Translations under genes and position numbers: made by a program
NCBI RefSeq assembly: GCF_000292245.2
Contig: NZ_ALPT02000055.1
Location: 1 to 28,061, forward strand
Direction: 5' to 3'
DNA: 28,061 nucleotides
Origin: Alkalihalobacillus alcalophilus ATCC 27647 = CGMCC 1.3604
Lineage (GTDB): Bacteria > Bacillota > Bacilli > Bacillales > Bacillaceae_D
In this document: in pieces, positions 16,943 to 24,640 of the stretch
Numbering within the stretch: position 1 is the stretch's first letter
Layout of the letters: each line of letters starts with the position of its first letter
Notes under the pieces: generated by a model
What the model was told of the DNA's origin: nothing
The model's database searches: none
What the model saw: the letters and a program-made list of their open reading frames with translations, nothing else

Positions 16943-17064
16943 ATAAAGCGAAGTCCGTTTGTTTAGAAGTGAGAAAAAATACAGGGTTGACTAAAAAGTC
17001 GCTCTTTGACTTTATAGGCAAACCGATTTTTCTCGAACTTCTAACGGACGCAGCTAGAATGAAT
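16943..17064. repeat. Hairpin repeat element, copy E
   Basis: Exact 122-bp period after copy D, with the same core. The near-identity suggests a recent tandem duplication. The junctions between units read GCTAGAATGAATATAAAGCG. Confidence 0.88.
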
Positions 17065-17373
17065 ATAAAGCGAAGTCCGTTTGTTCAGAAGTGAGAAAAG
17101 TGAAGTTGGTATACTCCGCAAGCTGCATGACCTACGCGTTCCGCGGGTGAACCGGGAGCCTCCTCGCTTTGCTGCGGGGTCTCCCGTGTATCACTAATCC
17201 CGCAGGAGTCTCCGGTCATTCCGCTTGCTCCGTTTGGATAAGGAAATATGGAGTTAGCCAAAAAAATCACATTTTCATATGCTTGATTTAGTTTAAGAAC
17301 ATCACTTTAATTTAAATGAACCGTTTAGTAATCGATTTTTCTCGAGCTTCTAACAGGCGTAGCTAGAATGAAT
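17065..17373. repeat. Hairpin repeat element, copy F, with a large foreign core
   Basis: Family left arm at 17065-17100 and right arm at 17334-17373 (ATCGATTTTTCTCGAGCTTCTAACAGGCGTAGCTAG), but with about 230 bp between them, including a GC-rich structured repeat at 17106-17235. The arms differ in the middle bases (GTCCGTT against AACAGGC), so this copy pairs less well than D and E. Confidence 0.75.
17106..17235. repeat. GC-rich structured repeat nested in copy F
   Basis: Outer arms GCAAGCTGCATGACC and GGTCATTCCGCTTGC are nearly complementary. Inside are CGGGAG/CTCCCG arms and the motif CCCGCAGGAGTCTCCG. From memory, elements with this motif are common between genes in alkaliphilic and halotolerant Bacillaceae. 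Its GC content is far above the surrounding DNA. It creates a false minus-strand frame at 17085-17270. Confidence 0.75.
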
Positions 17374-17554
17374 ATAAAGCGGAGCCTGTTTGGTCAGAAG
17401 CGAGAAAATTAAGGATCAACGCTAAGTTCGCGACGTCAATCCCTACGCCTTGTACCCACGTCCTGTGGGCAAGAGCGGCCGTTGAAGACGCTTTTTGTCT
17501 TCATAAGGACGACCGATTTTTCTCGAGCTTCTAACAGGCGTAACTAGAATGAAT
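17374..17554. repeat. Hairpin repeat element, copy G
   Basis: The left arm ATAAAGCGGAGCCTGTTTG and right arm CTTCTAACAGGCGTAACTAGAATGAAT are complementary through GCCTGTT/AACAGGC. The core joins the CCTTGTACCCACGTCC module (shared with C) to GAAGACGCTTTTTGTCTTC (shared with A), showing that cores are mosaic. It ends 5 bp from the aapM stop codon. Confidence 0.8.
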
Positions 17555-17558
17555 CTTA

Positions 17559-18755
17559 TTAATGAGTTACTTTTAAAGATTTTTCAATTCGTTTACTTAC
17601 AAGTGACATAAAGTAACAGAATACCCAGAATATTAAGGCGACAAATATATAAATTTCCTTTTGCGTTCCTAAAAATGCTGGATTCGCCATAACTGCTCTC
17701 CCAATTCCTAATAAATCGACCACACTAACTAAAGCGACTAATGTTGTATCTTTAAAAATCGAAATCGATTGGCCGACCATTGATGGTACCGTGATTCGAA
17801 GGGCTTGCGGTAAAATAATAAAAGTCGTCCGTTTCCATGCATTCAATCCTAAAGCATCTGCTGCCTCATATTGGCTTCTCGAAATCGCTTGTAGACCACC
17901 ACGAACATTTTCTGCGACATAAGCTGAATTAAAGATCGTAACAGCAATAATAATACGAATTAAATTATCAATCTGAAAACCAGCTGGTAAAAATAGTGGG
18001 AACATGAGCATCGCCATCGCTAGAATAGCTACTAAAGGTACACCACGAATCGTTTCGATAAAAATAACACAGAACACTTTGATAACAGGTAATTTACTCC
18101 TTCTTCCTAATGCGAGTAAAACACCAATCGGGAAAGAAACAACAATGGCTGTTCCTGCAATAATAATATTAAGTAATAATCCACCCCATGCATTTGTTCG
18201 CACAGTTGGTAATATCCCAAAACCATTCATAAGAAAAATAAATAATGGATATAAAAGGAACCAACCTACGAGAGTAAATTTTTTAACTTTAGGAAATTTA
18301 TGGCCTACAATCATCCCTAAAAAGGCAATTAAGATTCCTCCAACTAACCATGCTTTAGAGCTCCATGCCACAAATGGTAAAACTAAAACTAAAGCTAATA
18401 AAGCATTAAAAAAGTAAAATACAATTTTTAAAATCCCATTTCGGTAAGCTCCGTATGATAAACCGATTAAGAGCATTAATATTAATAAACTTAGCCAAGG
18501 TCTCCACATTTGAGCAAGTGGATATTGACCTACAAAAAAGAGCTTAAAGTTCTCAGCTATTACTGACCAATTGGCTTGCGTGAATACCCATGTAAAGACA
18601 GAATTTAATAGTAAAACTATCACAGTGGCCGATACAATTGTTAGAATGGAGTTAAACCAACCGCTAAATAAATTAGCTTTAAACCAACCTGTCACACTTT
18701 GTTTTTTCTTCACCATTGGTCTTGAGTTTGTGGAAGTTTCTAAATTAGGGTCCAT
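17559..18755 (-). CDS. aapM: Amino-acid ABC transporter permease, AapM type
   Basis: A 398-residue inner permease of the AapM/BztC type, with several N-terminal helices before the core BPD_transp_1 domain. The EAA-type coupling loop is seen at QYEAADALGLNAWKRTTFIILPQALRITVPSM. The N-terminal 25 residues are polar and cytoplasmic. ATG at 18755 lies 4 bp after the aapQ stop codon, with the ribosome site (GAGAGGTGA) overlapping that stop, so the two permeases are translationally coupled. AapQ and AapM should form the heterodimeric channel. Confidence 0.9.
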   Translation of the reverse strand: MDPNLETSTNSRPMVKKKQSVTGWFKANLFSGWFNSILTIVSATVIVLLLNSVFTWVFTQANWSVIAENFKLFFVGQYPLAQMWRPWLSLLILMLLIGLSYGAYRNGILKIVFYFFNALLALVLVLPFVAWSSKAWLVGGILIAFLGMIVGHKFPKVKKFTLVGWFLLYPLFIFLMNGFGILPTVRTNAWGGLLLNIIIAGTAIVVSFPIGVLLALGRRSKLPVIKVFCVIFIETIRGVPLVAILAMAMLMFPLFLPAGFQIDNLIRIIIAVTIFNSAYVAENVRGGLQAISRSQYEAADALGLNAWKRTTFIILPQALRITVPSMVGQSISIFKDTTLVALVSVVDLLGIGRAVMANPAFLGTQKEIYIFVALIFWVFCYFMSLVSKRIEKSLKVTH

Positions 18756-18759
18756 ATTC

Positions 18760-19935
18760 TCACCTCTCTACCAATCTGGTCATATGATTGTAAATATTCA
18801 TAATTAATGCTGTGAGCAAGCTGATTGATAAGTAAATAACCATCCAAATAATAACGATCTCCACCGCTTTACCCGTTTGATTAAAAATCGTTCCTCCAAT
18901 CGCATACAACTCAAAATAGCCAACAGCGACCGCCAAACTTGAGTTTTTCGTTAAACCTAAGTATTGACTTGTAATAGGAGGAATAATTGTCCGAATCGCT
19001 TGTGGAAAGGTGACAAAGCGCAGAATTTTTCCACTACTAAGTCCTAGTGCACTCGCTGCTTCAATTTGCCCTTTTGAAACAGATAAAATTCCTCCACGAA
19101 CGATTTCAGCAATATAAGAAGCTGTATAAAAAACAAGTCCACATAAAATGGCAGCAAATTCTGGATTAATACGATTTCCTCCTGAAAACCCTAATCCTTC
19201 AATCGTAGGAACTGTAATCGACCAAGGGCCCATTCCTGTACTCAGTAATCCGATTATACATAAAACGATAAAAACACCGATTCCAGTAGCTAATGGATAC
19301 TTTCTGTTCCCTGTTTCAATTTGCTTTTTTAATAATACCTTCCTAGTTATGTAAGCAATTGCTACACCGCCAATAAGCAAAATTAACCATAAAGTACTTC
19401 CATTCCATTCCAACCAAGGGAATGCAAATCCTCTATTCGAGAAGTAAAAAACATTAAAGATTGGTTCCGTTTCATTCAATCTTGGTAAAGTTAAGAAAAA
19501 TGCAAAATACCAAAAGAAAATTTGCACTAAAACAGGGGTATTACGGAAAATTTCTACATAAGCACCTGATAATGTTTTAACTAACCAGTTGGATGACAGG
19601 CGACAAATTCCAATTATAACGCCTAAAATCGTCGTTAAAATAATCCCAACAAAAGCAACACGTAATGTATTTACAACCCCTACTAATAAAGCTCTTCCAT
19701 ACGTATCGGCTGGAGAATAGTCAATAATAATATCACCAATAGCAAAGTTTGCCGTTGAAGACAAAAAGGAGAAACCAAAACTTAAACCAGCACGGCTTAA
19801 CCCATTTGCCGCATTGTTAATAAAATAAGCAGCGGTTAAAATCACAGCCACTAAAAATAATACTTGCCAAAAAATACGGATAACAATTCTATTTCTCCAT
19901 AATGGAACACTAGGTTGCACTTTCACTTTAGCCAC
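18760..19935 (-). CDS. aapQ: Amino-acid ABC transporter permease, AapQ type
   Basis: A 391-residue permease of the AapQ/BztB type with a long N-terminal membrane segment and a periplasm-facing insert before the permease core. The EAA loop is at QIEAASALGLSSGKILRFVTFPQAIRTIIPPI. The start is GTG at 19935, seven bases after AAGGAGG. A frame start at 19965 would place the ribosome site inside the gene and is rejected. The gene follows the binding-protein gene aapJ across an 87-bp gap that contains a hairpin. Confidence 0.9.
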   Translation of the reverse strand: MAKVKVQPSVPLWRNRIVIRIFWQVLFLVAVILTAAYFINNAANGLSRAGLSFGFSFLSSTANFAIGDIIIDYSPADTYGRALLVGVVNTLRVAFVGIILTTILGVIIGICRLSSNWLVKTLSGAYVEIFRNTPVLVQIFFWYFAFFLTLPRLNETEPIFNVFYFSNRGFAFPWLEWNGSTLWLILLIGGVAIAYITRKVLLKKQIETGNRKYPLATGIGVFIVLCIIGLLSTGMGPWSITVPTIEGLGFSGGNRINPEFAAILCGLVFYTASYIAEIVRGGILSVSKGQIEAASALGLSSGKILRFVTFPQAIRTIIPPITSQYLGLTKNSSLAVAVGYFELYAIGGTIFNQTGKAVEIVIIWMVIYLSISLLTALIMNIYNHMTRLVER

Positions 19936-19979
19936 AAATTTACCTCCTTCGAGTAATTTCACCAATTTTTGATAAGAAA

Positions 19980-20009
19980 AGAGTCTGCCCTCTTTATGCA
20001 GCAGACTCT
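19980..20009 (-). terminator. Attenuator-like hairpin between aapJ and aapQ
   Basis: AGAGTCTGC (19980-19988) pairs with GCAGACTCT (20001-20009), followed on the minus strand by TTTTCTTAT. It sits 13 bp after the aapJ stop. Partial termination here would make more binding protein than permease, as in many ABC operons. Confidence 0.75.
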
Positions 20010-20022
20010 ATCCAATTCAAAC

Positions 20023-21114
20023 CTATCTAAATGGTGGTGAATATAAAATCCCGCCATCAGTATAAAGTGCATTTAATCCACGTTCTAAGTTGAAAGGACT
20101 TTCTGCTCCAATGTTACGATCAAAGATTTCTCCGTAGTTCCCAACTTGTTTGATGATTTGATAAGCAAAATCCTCTTCAAGCCCTAACTGTGCTCCATTT
20201 CCAGGTTCAACACCTAAGAAACGTTGGATATCTGGGTCTTCACTATCTAAGAAATCATCAACATTCTCAGAAGTCATACCAAATTCTTCAGCTTGAATGG
20301 TTGCCATGATAGACCAATACATCACTTCAAAGAAGCGGGTATCACCGTCTAAAACAGCAGGTCCAAGAGGCTCTTTAGAAAGAACAACATCCATAATAAC
20401 ATGTTCACTTGGGTCAGCTAATACTTCATAAGAAGCAACTAGCCCAGACTGGTCTGTTGTCCAAGCATCGACTGTTCCAGATTCATAGGCCGCAATTAGA
20501 CTATCACGGTCAGCGAATAATACAGGTTCAAAATCAACACCACGTGCTCTCATTTGGTCGGTCAAGTTTAACTCTGTCGTTGTTCCTTGCTCAACCCCAA
20601 TACGTGCACCTTGTAAGTCTTCTAGAGTAGTAAATCCTGAATCAGCAGGCACCATCATTCCTTGACCATCATAGAAAGTCGTTGGTCCGAATGCTAAACC
20701 TACTTCAACATCACGAGTTAAAGTCCAAGTTGTATTACGAATCAGGACATCTACTTCCCCTGACTGTACCGCAGTGAAACGTTCTTGTGCTGATAATGGT
20801 CGATATTCAATGGCATCCTTATCTCCAAAAATAGCCGTTGCCATTACTTGTCCGAGCTCAACATCAAACCCTTCCTCTTCTCCAGCTGAATTAAGATAAC
20901 CAAATCCAGGTAAAGTGTTGTTCGAACCCATAATTAAATGACCTCTGTCCATGACCTCTGCTAGTTTTCCGCCACTTCCAGTTGTTGTGTCCGTTGTTTC
21001 TGTGCCATCGTCATTAGCTGGATCATCTGTCGTTGCCTCTTCTCCTGAGCACCCCACAATAATCATGGATACTAATACGATCATTCCTAGCATGAGTAAA
21101 AAACGTTTTTTCAC
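20023..21114 (-). CDS. aapJ: Amino-acid ABC transporter binding lipoprotein, AapJ type
   Basis: A 363-residue extracellular solute-binding lipoprotein. A signal peptide ends in the lipobox IVGC, followed by an acidic, Thr-rich linker of about 25 residues. The binding domain matches the AapJ/BztA family: FDVELGQVMATAIFGD, LSAQERFTAVQSGEVDVLIRNTTWTLTRD and the YDGQGMMVP stretch. The start is GTG at 21114, giving the normal KKRFLLML signal start; GGGGGA lies upstream. A frame start at 21201 would add 29 residues without a ribosome site. The family binds polar and acidic L-amino acids; the exact substrate is not readable here. Confidence 0.92.
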   Translation of the reverse strand: MKKRFLLMLGMIVLVSMIIVGCSGEEATTDDPANDDGTETTDTTTGSGGKLAEVMDRGHLIMGSNNTLPGFGYLNSAGEEEGFDVELGQVMATAIFGDKDAIEYRPLSAQERFTAVQSGEVDVLIRNTTWTLTRDVEVGLAFGPTTFYDGQGMMVPADSGFTTLEDLQGARIGVEQGTTTELNLTDQMRARGVDFEPVLFADRDSLIAAYESGTVDAWTTDQSGLVASYEVLADPSEHVIMDVVLSKEPLGPAVLDGDTRFFEVMYWSIMATIQAEEFGMTSENVDDFLDSEDPDIQRFLGVEPGNGAQLGLEEDFAYQIIKQVGNYGEIFDRNIGAESPFNLERGLNALYTDGGILYSPPFR

Positions 21115-21213
21115 GCGATAAATCCCCCTTTTTCTAATTTGAGTTGACCTTACCTTACTAGTTATAACGAAAAATTCTGAATAATACATCGATGTTGTCA
21201 CATAATCTGACTC

Positions 21214-21228
21214 ACTTTTCAGAATATA
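21214..21228. promoter_or_regulatory. Candidate CodY box upstream of aapJ
   Basis: ACTTTTCAGAATATA matches the CodY consensus AATTTTCWGAAAATT with three mismatches, 100 bp before the aapJ start. CodY control of amino-acid uptake genes is well known in Bacillus; binding here is inferred. Confidence 0.45.
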
Positions 21229-21241
21229 TAATTTATTCTAA

Positions 21242-21256
21242 TAGAAAACGCTTTCT
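21242..21256. promoter_or_regulatory. Candidate cre site between aapJ and the lipoprotein gene
   Basis: TAGAAAACGCTTTCT matches WTGNAANCGNWNNCW with one mismatch. The core (AAACGCTTTCTT) is the same as in the site in front of etfB. It lies in the 314-bp divergent region (21115-21428), where I found no further gene. It could act on aapJ (minus) or on the lipoprotein gene (plus). Confidence 0.45.
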
Positions 21257-21428
21257 TTTAGAAGCTTTTTTTTCTTTTTTATTTAATACATACAAAAAAA
21301 GGGTAATTATCTTACAAAAAGCTTAATGAATTAGCACTCAAACCGTATAGCTTCAATCTTTTTTCACATTTCCATGCTAAAATAGGTTCATAATATAAAA
21401 GAAAGCGATTAGAATGAGGAGTTTTACA

Positions 21429-22403
21429 ATGAGACGATGTTTGCTAAGTAATCTAACACTTTGTTTACTATTAATTATCCTAACGGCTTGTTTAAAAGAA
21501 ACATTCGAAAAGCCTGATACAAATAATCCCTATTTAATTCTTTCTCATGTCAAAGATTCAAAGTTATCCTATATTGATCTTATAACTGAAAAAAAAATCA
21601 TGTCCGTTCAAAATCCGTATTTATTAACCCATTTTGAAAAAGTGAGCTCGAATCAATTTTTGGCAACAAGCCCTCAACATGATTCACTCCTCCTCTACAA
21701 TTTTGAAGACGGTTCAATACAGAATTTTGTCACCCTCAATCAAGGATTAACTGATATTGTTTTTTCACATACAAATAATATCGTCTACCTTTCGGATGTG
21801 GAAAATAACTCGATCCATGTAGTTGACTATGAATCAGAAGAATGGGTCGATTCCATTCAAGTTGATGATTATCCTGCTGAGATGGTACTAGATGAAAAAA
21901 ACAAGCGACTGTATGTTCTACACTCTTCTAGCCATAATATTGTTTCGATTGATTTAACCAAAAACGAAATTATCGAGCGTTTTAATGTCATTGAAAGACC
22001 TTCTGGTATATATTTTGATGGGGAATTTATTTGGGTAGGTGGACATGGTGCCTTTGGTGAATTAAATCAAACCATTTACGGCTATTTACCAAATGGTGAA
22101 TTGGTTCACGAAATCGCTCTAGGGCTAATGCCAATTGCTTTATACAGTGATGATAATAGCTTTCTTTACGTACTTTGTCATGGTGATCATGCCCTTTATA
22201 AAGTAGATTTACAGAAACAAGTTATCATGGATTCAGTAGAAGTTGGACAAAACCCAAATTTTTTAACAAGCTATACTGATTCCATCTATGTTTCAAATTT
22301 AGATGGACATACCATAACGATCGTGAACAAACAGACTTTTCAAACAGAAACTTTACCTGTACACGAGGGGCCGTACAGTATGATTGTGGAGGATCAGTCA
22401 TGA
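21429..22403 (+). CDS. Beta-propeller lipoprotein coupled to a two-component system
   Basis: A 324-residue extracellular lipoprotein with signal peptide and lipobox LTAC, then repeated blade-like units of about 40 residues (such as NIVYLSDVENNSIHVVDYES, KRLYVLHSSSHNIVSIDLTK, FLYVLCHGDHALYKVDLQK, DSIYVSNLDGHTITIVNKQ). This pattern is typical of YVTN/NHL-type seven-bladed propellers, which bind ligands or proteins. ATG at 21429 follows TGAGGAG by seven bases. The stop overlaps the start of the response regulator (ATGA), so the three genes are translationally linked. An accessory sensor or ligand-binding role for the kinase is inferred from this coupling. Confidence 0.8.
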   Translation: MRRCLLSNLTLCLLLIILTACLKETFEKPDTNNPYLILSHVKDSKLSYIDLITEKKIMSVQNPYLLTHFEKVSSNQFLATSPQHDSLLLYNFEDGSIQNFVTLNQGLTDIVFSHTNNIVYLSDVENNSIHVVDYESEEWVDSIQVDDYPAEMVLDEKNKRLYVLHSSSHNIVSIDLTKNEIIERFNVIERPSGIYFDGEFIWVGGHGAFGELNQTIYGYLPNGELVHEIALGLMPIALYSDDNSFLYVLCHGDHALYKVDLQKQVIMDSVEVGQNPNFLTSYTDSIYVSNLDGHTITIVNKQTFQTETLPVHEGPYSMIVEDQS

Positions 22404-23089
22404 ACAATCACCAAAAAATATTATTAATTGATGATGAAAGACAATTACAAACTTTAATTGTGACTTACTTAAAAAAAGAGGGATATGACGTCCATACTTC
22501 TTCAAACGCTGAGGATGGTCTTGATTTTTTCAAAACGAACCAAACCTCAATCTCCTTAGTTCTCCTCGATATTATGCTTGAGGATATGGATGGTTTTACT
22601 GCCTGCCAAAAAATTCGAGAACTTTCATCTGTACCGATTATCATGTTGACAGCACGTGCTAGTGAAGACGACCGAATAAAAGGACTAAAACTAGGGGCAG
22701 ATGACTACGTTGTTAAACCTTTTAGTCCAAGGGAGCTAATGGCTCGAATTGAAGCTACTTTGAGAAGATCTCAAAGTTTTTCAAGTTGGAATAATCGAAT
22801 CCAAATAGGAGATTTAGAAATTGATGAAGAAGGTAGACAAGTCTTTATCAATGCTCAGGCGATCAATTTCACTCGCAAAGAGTATGACCTTTTCCTCTTT
22901 TTACTAAAACATAGAGGACAAGTATTCTCGCGAGAACAGTTACATGAACGATTATGGGGGTTCGACTCTGAATTTGGCACCCTTCGTACAGTTGATACTC
23001 ATATAAAAACACTACGTCTCAAATTAAAAGATCATAGTTCACTCATTAAAACCGTTTGGGGTGTCGGCTATAAATTCGAGGGAATGTAA
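22400..23089 (+). CDS. Response regulator, OmpR/PhoB family
   Basis: A 229-residue two-component response regulator. The receiver domain has the acidic pair D11 and D12, the phospho-acceptor D57 (VLLDIMLEDMDG), the switch Thr in IIMLTARA and Lys in DYVVKPFSPREL. The winged-helix DNA-binding domain follows from about residue 130 (RKEYDLFLFLLKHRGQVFSREQLHERLWG; RTVDTHIKTLRLKL). The start overlaps the lipoprotein stop and the stop abuts the kinase start codon. The likely target is the copC-copD promoter downstream. Confidence 0.95.
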   Translation: MNNHQKILLIDDERQLQTLIVTYLKKEGYDVHTSSNAEDGLDFFKTNQTSISLVLLDIMLEDMDGFTACQKIRELSSVPIIMLTARASEDDRIKGLKLGADDYVVKPFSPRELMARIEATLRRSQSFSSWNNRIQIGDLEIDEEGRQVFINAQAINFTRKEYDLFLFLLKHRGQVFSREQLHERLWGFDSEFGTLRTVDTHIKTLRLKLKDHSSLIKTVWGVGYKFEGM

Positions 23090-24511
23090 ATGAAAAATTG
23101 GTCTATAAAGAAGAAGCTTTGGTTGACGACAAGCGTCATTATTTTGTTAATTGGAACAATGATGATCTGGCTAACTTACTTTTTGTATCAAAGTTTATAT
23201 GTTGAAAAACAAGTTGAAATGCTCCTGCAACAGGGAAAGCAAATGGAAACGAGCTATTATGAGCATGGGGCGACTCCTGCTTTTTTTGAGCAACTAGAAA
23301 CGATTAACTGGCTTAATGACCCAGCAGAAATTCAAATGTTATATACCGACGACCCAATGCTTTTAAGTAGTGGCACACCTTTTGAACCGTTCTCAGCTGA
23401 GCAACTAATTACGTATGAAGAAAGACAACAAATGCTTGAAGGGGAGACGATTGTTTTAATTCGCCCACACCCATTATTTCAACAAGATATACTTGGGATT
23501 GCGATTCCTTTATTAGAAGACGACCTACTTAACGGCGCCCTCTTTTTATCAATGCCGCTTTCTCAAATGTATGAACCATTCCAACAAATTCAATTCCTTT
23601 TATACAGTGCTGGAATTACGCTTTTATTCGTTGTCATTTTTATCGTGGCCCGCACGATCCGTAATATTTCGGATCCACTTCACGAAATGAAACAATTAAG
23701 TAGCAAAATGGCGAGTGGCGATTTTAGTGAGCGAATTGCCGAAGACCGTGGTGGAGAAGAACTAGTTCAATTAGCCAAATCCTTTAATTCACTTTCTTCA
23801 GCGTTAAATGAAGTCGAAACAAACAGAAGAGAGTTTCTTGCCAATGTCTCACATGAATTACGAACACCACTAAGTTATATGAAAGGCTATGTAGAGGCTG
23901 TAGAAGAAGGGGTGATTGAACCTAAAAAAGGACTCATGATCATCCAAAAAGAATCCGAAAGATTAGAAAGAATTGTCCATGACTTGCTTGACTTGGCTCA
24001 ATTAGAGGGGGATTCATATCCATTAAAAAAAGAACCGATTGCTTTAGCTCAACTGATACATGACGTTTGCACATCATTTGAATACACCATTCATAAAACA
24101 AACGTCCAAATAAGCCTACAATTGGATGAAGAGATTATCATATTCGCTGATTACGACCGCCTAGAACAAGTCATTCGGAATTTATTAGATAACGCTCTTC
24201 GCTTCACACCCGCCGGTAAAAAAATCACAATTACTCTTCAAAGTCAGGCAAATGAAGTCAAGTTAAGTATTCACGATCAAGGTAGTGGTATTCCAAAAGC
24301 AGATTTACCAGCGATTACAGAACGTTTTTATCGGGTTGATAAAGGCCGGACACGCAAGGATGGCGGAACAGGATTAGGACTTGCGATCGTCTCTCAAATT
24401 ATTAAACGGCATGATGGGACATTAACAATTGAGTCGACAGAAGGGATAGGAACAAGCGTGACCATTTTTTTACCAACAAACATTAGTGAACAATCATATC
24501 CATTCGGATAA
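23090..24511 (+). CDS. Membrane sensor histidine kinase
   Basis: A 473-residue sensor kinase. Membrane segments lie at about residues 12-34 and 165-188, enclosing an extracellular sensing region of about 130 residues, followed by a HAMP linker (ISDPLHEMKQLSSKMASGDFSERI in the sequence). The phosphorylated His255 is in NVSHELRTPL. The ATPase domain shows the N box (VIRNLLDNALRFTP), G1 (IHDQGSGIP), the F box (ITERFYRVDKGR) and G2 (GGTGLGLAIV). Its ATG directly follows the regulator stop. No metal-binding motif is obvious in the sensing region; the lipoprotein may supply part of the sensing. Confidence 0.95.
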   Translation: MKNWSIKKKLWLTTSVIILLIGTMMIWLTYFLYQSLYVEKQVEMLLQQGKQMETSYYEHGATPAFFEQLETINWLNDPAEIQMLYTDDPMLLSSGTPFEPFSAEQLITYEERQQMLEGETIVLIRPHPLFQQDILGIAIPLLEDDLLNGALFLSMPLSQMYEPFQQIQFLLYSAGITLLFVVIFIVARTIRNISDPLHEMKQLSSKMASGDFSERIAEDRGGEELVQLAKSFNSLSSALNEVETNRREFLANVSHELRTPLSYMKGYVEAVEEGVIEPKKGLMIIQKESERLERIVHDLLDLAQLEGDSYPLKKEPIALAQLIHDVCTSFEYTIHKTNVQISLQLDEEIIIFADYDRLEQVIRNLLDNALRFTPAGKKITITLQSQANEVKLSIHDQGSGIPKADLPAITERFYRVDKGRTRKDGGTGLGLAIVSQIIKRHDGTLTIESTEGIGTSVTIFLPTNISEQSYPFG

Positions 24512-24526
24512 GACGTAAAATGAAGA

Positions 24527-24542
24527 AGAGAGAATCCTCTCT
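24527..24542. other. Small hairpin between the kinase gene and copC
   Basis: AGAGAG-AATC-CTCTCT, 16 bp after the kinase stop. Seven T occur only about 12 bases later (24555-24562), so it is at best a weak terminator. Confidence 0.35.
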
Positions 24543-24575
24543 ACAAAAATGAACATTTTTTTAACAAGCCAATAC

Positions 24576-24591
24576 TTCACGAGCATTTCAC
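24576..24591 (+). promoter_or_regulatory. Direct repeat upstream of copC, possible regulator site
   Basis: TTCAC-N6-TTCAC, repeats spaced 11 bp apart (one helical turn), as OmpR/PhoB-type regulators often bind. It is 50 bp upstream of copC. A clear -10 box at proper spacing is not visible, so the call is tentative. Confidence 0.35.
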
Positions 24592-24640
24592 AATTCCTTG
24601 CTAGATTAAAACAGGCGAAAAAAATGAAGGAGAGGACAAG

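Noticed and set aside
17085..17270. 61-residue minus-strand frame rich in Gly, Ser and Pro.
   Set aside because: It is the translation of the GC-rich palindromic repeat; similar false frames are often annotated where this repeat occurs.
24527..24562. Rho-independent terminator separating the kinase gene from copC.
   Set aside because: The stem is six pairs and the T run is about 12 bases away; too weak to call.
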